7,776 nucleotides of DNA from contig JBBRWC010000151.1 of the NCBI GenBank assembly GCA_038246255.1, positions 1-7,776 of the forward strand. The letters run 5' to 3'. The position numbers and the translations under genes were made by a program. Within the stretch, counting starts at the first letter, position 1; the number at the start of each line of letters is the position of its first letter. This DNA comes from RI-242 sp038246255 (lineage in GTDB: Bacteria; Planctomycetota; UBA1135; GCA-002686595). The notes under the pieces are model-generated. The model was given only the letters and a program-made list of their open reading frames with translations. It searched no databases and was not told where the DNA came from. Positions 1-6,301 of this stretch are shown one piece after another.

Positions 1-6
1 AACTGG

Positions 7-34
7 TTGGGTGGCTGATTCTAATATATTTAAT
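7..34 (+). promoter_or_regulatory. Possible sigma-70-like promoter upstream of groEL
   Basis: Bases 1-60 have 24 G+C, far below the rest of the window, as expected of a promoter region in a GC-rich genome. The best hexamer pair I can build is TTGGGT at 7-12 (three of six matches to TTGACA) and TTTAAT at 29-34 (five of six matches to TATAAT), 16 bases apart. TATATT at 25-30 also matches the -10 consensus at five of six positions but has no -35 partner. No CIRCE operator (TTAGCACTC, nine bases, GAGTGCTAA) and no clear sigma-32 promoter is visible in the 66 bases available. The call rests mainly on base composition and is weak. Confidence 0.3.
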
Positions 35-66
35 ACGGGGACTAATGTGGGAATTGGGATCCCCCC

Positions 67-1671
<1,605 letters not shown>

Positions 1672-1695
1672 TCCTGATCCCGATCCCTTTCGCGC

Positions 1696-1731
1696 AGCGC
1701 CGGCCGGGGGAGCAATTCCGCGGCCGGCGCT
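1696..1731 (+). promoter_or_regulatory. Stem-loop in the groEL-dnaJ spacer
   Basis: A perfect 11-bp inverted repeat pairs AGCGCCGGCCG (1696-1706) with CGGCCGGCGCT (1721-1731), leaving a 14-base loop in which a short GGA/TCC helix can also form. It lies 24 bases after the groEL stop. No T-run follows (the next bases are CGACTTGAAC), so it is not a textbook intrinsic terminator. It could be a partial terminator, an RNA-stability or processing element that lets groEL be expressed above dnaJ and grpE, or a chance GC-rich palindrome. The structure is seen directly; the role is inferred. Confidence 0.5.
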
Positions 1732-1786
1732 CGACTTGAACAGGCGCCCGTGCGCCCCCACCCAGCCCCTCTCGACGGACATTGGC

Positions 1787-2905
1787 ATGAGCGCCAAACG
1801 GGACTACTACGAAGTGCTCGGAGTCGAGCGCAACGCGAACGCCGACGATATCAAGCGTGCCTATCGCAAGCTCGCCATGCAGCATCACCCGGACCGCAAT
1901 CCGGGCGACGCGGAGGCCGAGTCCAAGTTCAAAGAGGCCGCCGGGGCCTACGCTGTGCTCGGCGACGAGCGCAAGCGGACGCAGTACGACCAATTCGGCC
2001 ACCAGGCGTTTGGCGGCGGCGGCGGGCCCCAGTACTCGAACATGGAAGACATCTTCCAGGCGTTCGGCCACGTCTTTGGGGGCGACGGTGGAATTTTTAG
2101 CAACCTCTTCGGTCAGCGCCGGCAGCAAAGCGGGCCGCGCCAGGGCCGCGACCTCAAGATCGTGCTCGACCTCGCGCTCGAGGAAATCGATGCGGGCGTG
2201 AACCGCACGATCCGTATCAAGCGCCACGAAACGTGCGAAGGTTGCTCCGGCGCCGGTGTGGCCCAAGGTGGCGTGAAGAAGCGCTGCACGACCTGCGCGG
2301 GCCGCGGCCAGGTGCAGCGCAACCAGGGATTTTTTGCCGTTGCCGCGCCGTGTCCGACGTGCCGCGGGGCGGGCGAGACCATCGACAAACCGTGCACGAC
2401 CTGCCGCGGTAGCGGACGCGAGGCGAAGGATGGCGAAGTCGCCGTCGACATCCCCGCCGGAGTCGAGGAAGGCATGCGCCTGCGTGTCTCCGGCCAGGGG
2501 GACGTCGGTGAGCCCGGAGCGCCGCGCGGCGACCTCTTTGTCGTTATCCGCGAAGCAGAGCACAAGGTGTTCACCCGCTCCGGCACGGACCTCGTGACCG
2601 AGGTGCCCTTCTCGTTCGCTCAGCTCGCCCTGGGCGACAAGGTCGAAGTGCCGACCCTGCGCGGCAAGGTCGAGATGCAGATTCCCGCGGGGACCCAGTC
2701 GGGCAAGGTATTCCGTCTGCGCGGCCAGGGGTTGCCCCCCCTCGACGGCGGTGCGCGTGGCAGCCAACTCGTCCGGGTTTTCCTCGAGGTCCCCACCAAA
2801 TTGACGGACCGCCAGCGCGACCTCCTGCGCGAGTTCGCCGAGATCGAAGACGAAAAATCCGGGTCGAAATCCTTTTTTGAGCGCATCGTCGACTACTTCA
2901 ACTGA
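1787..2905 (+). CDS. dnaJ: DnaJ, type I Hsp40 co-chaperone
   Basis: DnaJ delivers unfolded proteins to DnaK and stimulates its ATPase in the cytoplasm. The 372-residue product has the full type I layout. A J domain covers about residues 5-70, with the HPD triad at 34-36. A short Gly/Phe-rich linker follows (FGHQAFGGGGG and FGGDGG). The zinc-binding domain at about 150-210 has four intact CxxCxGxG motifs (CEGCSGAG, CTTCAGRG, CPTCRGAG, CTTCRGSG). The C-terminal substrate-binding beta domains end in FFERIVDYFN. I chose the ATG at 1787 because MSAKRDYYEVLG is the standard DnaJ N-terminus. The frame is open back to a TTG at 1736, but those 17 extra residues look unlike DnaJ. No clear Shine-Dalgarno precedes the ATG. 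It sits between groEL and grpE on the same strand, consistent with a stress-chaperone operon. Confidence 0.97.
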   Translation: MSAKRDYYEVLGVERNANADDIKRAYRKLAMQHHPDRNPGDAEAESKFKEAAGAYAVLGDERKRTQYDQFGHQAFGGGGGPQYSNMEDIFQAFGHVFGGDGGIFSNLFGQRRQQSGPRQGRDLKIVLDLALEEIDAGVNRTIRIKRHETCEGCSGAGVAQGGVKKRCTTCAGRGQVQRNQGFFAVAAPCPTCRGAGETIDKPCTTCRGSGREAKDGEVAVDIPAGVEEGMRLRVSGQGDVGEPGAPRGDLFVVIREAEHKVFTRSGTDLVTEVPFSFAQLALGDKVEVPTLRGKVEMQIPAGTQSGKVFRLRGQGLPPLDGGARGSQLVRVFLEVPTKLTDRQRDLLREFAEIEDEKSGSKSFFERIVDYFN

Positions 2906-2912
2906 ATCACAT

Positions 2913-2941
2913 TCGGAGTGCCGCCCCGGGCAGCGCTCCGA
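2913..2941 (+). promoter_or_regulatory. Short stem-loop in the dnaJ-grpE spacer
   Basis: TCGGAG (2913-2918) pairs with CTCCGA (2936-2941), and the helix continues inward with TGCC (2919-2922) against GGCA (2929-2932) after a three-base bulge. It lies eight bases after the dnaJ stop. There is no T-tract. It is weaker than the element after groEL and could be chance in GC-rich DNA. Confidence 0.3.
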
Positions 2942-2971
2942 CACCCACGAGGCCACGACTCTTTGAGCCCC

Positions 2972-3550
2972 ATGACGACCCACGACGGAAAGGACCACGC
3001 GCGCCCCGACGGGGCGGAAGAGGCGGCCTTCGACGCGGCCCGCGACGCAGACAGCGCAGTGCAGGAAGGAGCCATGGACACCGCCGACCGCATCGCCGAA
3101 CTCGAGAACCTGGTCGAGGAAATGCGCGCCAACTGGCAGCGCACCCAAGCCGACTACCAAAACGCTCGGCGGCGCGCTCAAAGCGACGTCGAAGCGGGGA
3201 TGAAGCGCGCGCTCGCTCCCCTGCTCGACGGGCTGCTGCTCGTGCTCGACAACCTGGACATGGCGCTCGCATCCCCCGCGGACAGTGCGGACGCCAAAAA
3301 CCTCGCCCTTGGGGTCGAACTGACACGTCGGCTACTGATCAGCGCCCTCGCCAACGAGGCGGTCGAAGCAATTCCCGAGGGCGGCGCGTTCGATCCGGAA
3401 AAACACCAGGCTGTCAGCCAGATTCCGAGCGACGAGCATGCACCGGGCGACGTCGCCCGCACCCTGCGCCGCGGTTACACGTGGCGCGGCGGAGTGCTGC
3501 GTTACGCCCAGGTGGTTGTCGCCGCGCCCGCCGACGGGGACAGGAGCTGA
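2972..3550 (+). CDS. grpE: GrpE, nucleotide exchange factor for DnaK
   Basis: GrpE releases ADP from DnaK and so resets the DnaK-DnaJ cycle in the cytoplasm. From the ATG at 2972 the product has 192 residues, the usual GrpE size. It has an acidic, probably disordered N-terminus (about 1-35), a long heptad-rich helix from about 38 to 80 containing IAELENLVEEMR, and the C-terminal beta domain. The family signature is intact: FDPEKHQAV starting at F140, then G168-Y169 followed by TWRGGVLRYAQVVV. The start is uncertain. A GTG at 2918 would add 18 unrelated residues. An ATG at 3074, preceded by GGAAGGAG, has the best ribosome-binding sequence but would remove the acidic N-terminus and give 158 residues. 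The gene begins 66 bases after dnaJ and is followed after 7 bases by the zinc-ribbon gene. The dnaK partner is outside the window. Confidence 0.94.
   Translation: MTTHDGKDHARPDGAEEAAFDAARDADSAVQEGAMDTADRIAELENLVEEMRANWQRTQADYQNARRRAQSDVEAGMKRALAPLLDGLLLVLDNLDMALASPADSADAKNLALGVELTRRLLISALANEAVEAIPEGGAFDPEKHQAVSQIPSDEHAPGDVARTLRRGYTWRGGVLRYAQVVVAAPADGDRS
3542..3546 (+). promoter_or_regulatory. Shine-Dalgarno AGGAG for the zinc-ribbon gene
   Basis: AGGAG lies inside the last codons of grpE, 11 bases before the ATG at 3558. It supports that start over the longer open frame beginning at 3438 and suggests translation linked to grpE. It is the only gene start in the window with a usable Shine-Dalgarno match, although the spacing is slightly long. 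Confidence 0.5.
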
Positions 3551-3557
3551 TCCGCCA

Positions 3558-3992
3558 ATGCCGACCTACGACTACCAGTGCGCCGCCTGTGGCGCGAAGA
3601 GCGAAGTGTTCCAGTCGATGACGGCCAAGCCGCTGGTCAAGTGCACGGCGTGCGGCGAGCGCAAGCTGAAGCGCCTGATCGGAGCCGGGGCGGGCTTCAT
3701 CTTCAAGGGCTCGGGCTTCTACCAAACCGACTACCGCAGCGACTCCTACAAGGAAGGCGCGAAGCAGGAGGTCAGCGCGGGATCCGCTTCCGACGCGACG
3801 CCGAGCGCGGCAGCGAGCGCGGCAGCCGGTGAAAGCGGTGCAAAGTCCGCGGACACGGGACCTTCCAAGACGTCCTCCAAGGCAGCGGCATCGGAAAGCG
3901 CAGCGCCCGCGCCGAAGGCCGCGTCCACAAAGCCCCCGTCCGGGGGTTCGAAAGGTTCCGGCAAGACTTCGGGACGATCGGGCGAGCTCTGA
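3558..3992 (+). CDS. FmdB-type zinc-ribbon protein with low-complexity tail
   Basis: This small protein (144 residues) belongs to the FmdB/CxxC_CxxC_SSSS family, named after a putative regulator of formamidase in Methylophilus; the biochemical role of most members is unknown. The N-terminal zinc ribbon is clear: MPTYDYQCAACG with C8 and C11, then C29 and C32 in KCTACGERK, followed by the family motif FIFKGSGFYQTDYRSDSY (48-64). Residues 71-144 are a Ser/Ala/Gly/Lys/Pro-rich tail without recognisable fold, probably disordered. I chose the ATG at 3558 because the family begins MPTYDY; the 40 residues available upstream in frame overlap grpE and look spurious. It starts 7 bases after the grpE stop, so it is probably co-transcribed with the chaperone genes. 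A regulatory or protein-binding role is possible but not shown. Confidence 0.88.
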   Translation: MPTYDYQCAACGAKSEVFQSMTAKPLVKCTACGERKLKRLIGAGAGFIFKGSGFYQTDYRSDSYKEGAKQEVSAGSASDATPSAAASAAAGESGAKSADTGPSKTSSKAAASESAAPAPKAASTKPPSGGSKGSGKTSGRSGEL

Positions 3993-4035
3993 CTTCGAAG
4001 CCGCGCCGCAGGGCCCGCGCCGCGCCCGTGCCGCG

Positions 4036-4091
4036 CAACCTCGCGGCGGCAACCTCGCGGCGGCAACCTCGCGGCGGCAACGACCCGACGG
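4036..4091 (+). repeat. 14-bp tandem repeat upstream of the radical SAM gene
   Basis: Three perfect copies of CAACCTCGCGGCGG occupy 4036-4049, 4050-4063 and 4064-4077. A fourth degenerate copy, CAACGACCCGACGG (4078-4091), matches at 10 of 14 positions. The period is not a multiple of three, so copy-number change would shift any reading frame through it. This argues that the segment is non-coding and that the radical SAM gene starts after it. It may be a slippage-generated repeat; a regulatory role is unproven. Confidence 0.8.
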
Positions 4092-4120
4092 CAACAACCG
4101 TGGTAGTCTTGACCCGTCCG

Positions 4121-5287
4121 ATGAACGAGCCCACCACGCCCAGCGATACCTCCCGTTCGGCTACCCCCGCGCATCCGGCGACCGATAGTCGCCCGAAGTA
4201 TCGGCGCGAGCTCTCGAACTTCGTCGCGCTCACCCAGGACCTCGCCGACGGGCGGCTCGAGTGGCGCTCGCGCCCCTATTACCTCGAATACAGCACCAAC
4301 TCCGCCTGCAACCTGCGCTGCATCATGTGCAGCCAGGTCGAAAACCCGGCGGTGGTGTCCACGCCGCTCGCGAAACAAGGCCCACTCCTGGAAGAGCTCT
4401 TCCAGAACGCGACCCTGTGGACACCGAGCGCGACCAGTGAGCCTTTGCTCAACAACTTCGAGCGCCTGTGGCCGCTGATCCAATCCCAGGGCATTCAGCT
4501 CGACCTGATCACCAACGCGATGCTGCTGACGCCCGAGCTGCTCGAGCGTCTTTTGCCCCAGGTGCACCGCATCACGCTCTCGATCGACTCCCACAAGAAG
4601 GAGGTCCTCGAGAAACTGCGTGCGCCCGCGATCTACGAGACCGTGATCAAACACGCGCGCCACGCGACGCACCGCTGCCGCGAAGTGGGTGTGCCGGTGA
4701 TCTATCACATGGTCCTCGCAATCGACGTCTTGGCGGACCTCGAGGACTACGTCGATTTTGTGGCCGAAATGGGCGGCACGCGCATCACCGTGCTCGAGCT
4801 GTTGCCCAACACACCCCATTTCGCCGAGCTCGACCCATTCCAGATCGTCGGTGAAGCGCACATCGCCGAGCGCCTCGAAGCCATGCGCCGCGCATGTGAA
4901 GCGCGGGGTGTGGGTCTGTTCGTCGAGGTCCACGCGCCGCTCGGCGGCGAGCACGACTACGCCTCCCCCGCGACACGCATCCAGTCGGGGGCCGTGCTCG
5001 AAATGATGCACACGGAGCTCGCCGAGGCGCACGCGGGGTTCTGCCCGATGGTCGCGGGTTACCTCAAGGTCGAGCCCGACGGCACTGCGTTCCCGTGCTG
5101 CCGCGCACCGCGCGAACTGGTCCTTGGGAACGTGCTCGAGCAGGGCCTCGAAGGGGTGTGGAACGGGGAGCCGATGCGCAACCTGCGAAAACGGATGTTC
5201 GCCGGGGACTACCCCGAACCCTGCAAGGGCTGCGTCGTCCTGGAAGCGCCGCGCTGGCGTGCGGAATCCCGCGCGCGGCGCGAATAA
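4121..5287 (+). CDS. Radical SAM protein with SPASM/twitch-like C-terminus
   Basis: This 388-residue protein carries the radical SAM cluster motif CNLRCIMC (C63, C67, C70), which binds the 4Fe-4S cluster that cleaves S-adenosylmethionine. Other barrel elements follow: TSEPLLN (from T105), LDLITNAMLL and ITLSIDS. The C-terminal region has further cysteines (C308, C326, C327, C368, C371) in the pattern FCPMV, GTAFPCC, LGNVLEQGLEGVWNG and CKGC, as in SPASM or twitch domains that hold auxiliary clusters. Such proteins often modify peptides or act as anaerobic maturases, but no precursor peptide is visible nearby, so the substrate is unknown. I chose the ATG at 4121; a GTG at 4028 in the same frame would add 31 residues translated from the 14-bp repeats. 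There is no clear Shine-Dalgarno. It converges with the HAD gene across the 27-bp repeat array. The 128-base spacer after the zinc-ribbon gene makes a separate transcript plausible. Confidence 0.9.
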   Translation: MNEPTTPSDTSRSATPAHPATDSRPKYRRELSNFVALTQDLADGRLEWRSRPYYLEYSTNSACNLRCIMCSQVENPAVVSTPLAKQGPLLEELFQNATLWTPSATSEPLLNNFERLWPLIQSQGIQLDLITNAMLLTPELLERLLPQVHRITLSIDSHKKEVLEKLRAPAIYETVIKHARHATHRCREVGVPVIYHMVLAIDVLADLEDYVDFVAEMGGTRITVLELLPNTPHFAELDPFQIVGEAHIAERLEAMRRACEARGVGLFVEVHAPLGGEHDYASPATRIQSGAVLEMMHTELAEAHAGFCPMVAGYLKVEPDGTAFPCCRAPRELVLGNVLEQGLEGVWNGEPMRNLRKRMFAGDYPEPCKGCVVLEAPRWRAESRARRE

Positions 5288-5290
5288 CGA

Positions 5291-5426
5291 GGCCCCGCTC
5301 CGGGCGTTCACGCCCAAGGCCCCGCTCCGGGCGTTCACGCCCAAGGCCCCGCTCCGGGCGTTCACGCCCAAGGCCCCGCTCCCGGGCGTTCACGCCCAAG
5401 GCCCCGCTCCGGGCGTTCACGCCCAA
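5291..5426. repeat. Five-copy 27-bp tandem array of hairpin units
   Basis: Five head-to-tail units lie at 5291-5317, 5318-5344, 5345-5371, 5372-5399 and 5400-5426. Four are identical 27-mers; the fourth has one extra C and is 28 bases. Each consists of GGCCCCGCTCC, then GGGCGTTCACGCCC, then AA. The central 14-mer folds as a 5-bp GGGCG/CGCCC stem with a TTCA loop (TGAA on the other strand). Each CGCCC could also pair with the GGGCG of the next unit, so alternative folds exist. The array fills the convergent gap between the radical SAM stop (5287) and the HAD gene and overlaps the last codons of the latter. It has no unique spacers, so it is not a CRISPR. A bidirectional transcription-end or mRNA-stability role is inferred from position and hairpins; there is no T-tract. 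Confidence 0.93.
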
Positions 5427-6253
5427 GGAAAGACCTCTGCGATCAACTGCGCGATCGTGTCGCTCTCGACCGGTCCAAGCGTACGTGCAGCCGCCGCGTG
5501 CGCTTCGGGCAGGGAAACCTCCATCGCGCAGCCGAGGCCCGCATCGAGCAGCATCGGCACGTCGTTGCCGCCATCCCCCACCGCGACCACACGCGACGCG
5601 GGCACGCCGAACTGCTCGCGCAGGATGCGCAGCGCCTCACCCTTGCCGCGGCACGGCGGCTGCACGTCAACCACCTGGAGCGGGCTCTCGCGGTGCCCGG
5701 CAAGGTGGTCGAGGGGAAAGTCCGTCAGGTATAGGGGCAGGTCGATGGCGCGCTCCAACTGGGCTGAGAATGCGGCGCTGTTGCCGTGGCGCGCGGAGAA
5801 CAGCGAGATGCGGATCAGGTACTCCCGCGGAAGGGCGTCGAACTCGACGAACTCGAGGCCCAGCATGTCGGTGAGCGCCCGGCGTTCGGAATCGTTGCGC
5901 GGGGCGAGCGCGAACTTCTGGCCGTGGCCCATCACGACCGCGAGCACGTCTTCGTGGCGCGCGAACCCGAGCACACGATCGACGGCGCGATTCGAAAGTA
6001 GCCGCTCCTCGACCAGCTTCTTTTGGACCGGGCACCACACCCCCGCGCCGTTGAAGACGACCGCGGGAGTGGTGAGGCCGAGCTGATCCAGGATCGCAAG
6101 TGTGCCGAGCTCGGAGCGTCCCGTGGCGATCAGGACGAGGCCTCCGGCGGCGCTCAGGCGCTGGATCGCCGCGACGGTTTGGGGGTGGATGGTCCCCGCG
6201 GCACCGACGAGGGTGCCATCCACGTCCAGCACAAGGGCATCAAAAGCACGCAT
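5417..6253 (-). CDS. Cof-type HAD-superfamily phosphatase
   Basis: This 278-residue protein is a haloacid dehalogenase-superfamily hydrolase of the Cof type, a group that usually dephosphorylates sugar phosphates or other small phosphorylated metabolites in the cytoplasm. All four catalytic motifs are intact: DVDGTL with nucleophile D10 and acid/base D12; ATGRS with T44; the motif III lysine K204 in RGKGEAL; and GDGGNDVPML (226-235) with D227 and D231 for magnesium. The region of about 85-185 between motifs II and III is the C2-type cap that sets specificity, so the substrate cannot be named. The start is well fixed: the ATG is nine codons before D10 and an in-frame TAA lies at 6268-6266. No Shine-Dalgarno is evident. 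The last codons (encoding PWA and stop TGA) fall inside the fifth 27-bp repeat unit. It is transcribed towards the radical SAM gene and lies 48 bases after the multidomain gene on the same strand. Confidence 0.95.
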   Translation of the reverse strand: MRAFDALVLDVDGTLVGAAGTIHPQTVAAIQRLSAAGGLVLIATGRSELGTLAILDQLGLTTPAVVFNGAGVWCPVQKKLVEERLLSNRAVDRVLGFARHEDVLAVVMGHGQKFALAPRNDSERRALTDMLGLEFVEFDALPREYLIRISLFSARHGNSAAFSAQLERAIDLPLYLTDFPLDHLAGHRESPLQVVDVQPPCRGKGEALRILREQFGVPASRVVAVGDGGNDVPMLLDAGLGCAMEVSLPEAHAAAARTLGPVESDTIAQLIAEVFPWA

Positions 6254-6283
6254 GGGTGAGCGAGCTTATCCGCTCGCTCGCCC
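6254..6283 (-). promoter_or_regulatory. Stem-loop abutting the HAD start codon
   Basis: On the + strand GGGTGAGCGAGC (6254-6265) and GCTCGCTCGCCC (6272-6283) pair at 11 of 12 positions around the loop TTATCC; the inner eight pairs are perfect. On the - strand transcript the hairpin ends exactly one base before the HAD ATG and follows the stop of the upstream gene by 18 bases. It could end or attenuate transcription from the upstream gene or mask the HAD start. There is no T-run. The structure is seen; the function is inferred. Confidence 0.5.
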
Positions 6284-6301
6284 CCGCGCGCCCGCCGCGA
6301 T

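Noticed and set aside
3933..3946. CCCCC-GTCC-GGGGG hairpin near the end of the zinc-ribbon gene as a terminator
   Set aside because: It lies inside the coding tail, 44 bases before the stop, with no T-run, and is likely a by-product of Pro/Gly codons in GC-rich DNA.
4028..4120. N-terminal extension of the radical SAM protein from a GTG at 4028
   Set aside because: The extension is translated from 14-bp tandem repeats whose length is not a multiple of three, and the residues do not resemble a radical SAM N-terminus.
3746..5371. A 541-codon open frame on the - strand with GVNARSGA repeats at its start
   Set aside because: It is antisense to the zinc-ribbon and radical SAM genes. The 9-residue repeats arise because the 27-bp units are a multiple of three and stay open in several frames on both strands.
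5291..5426. CRISPR array
   Set aside because: Units are directly adjacent with no unique spacers between repeats, and no cas gene is present.
5095..6086. Long + strand frames crossing the repeat array and the HAD gene, with repeated RAFTPKAPL
   Set aside because: They overlap the end of the radical SAM gene in another frame and run antisense to the HAD gene, whose catalytic motifs are complete. They are repeat-driven artefacts.
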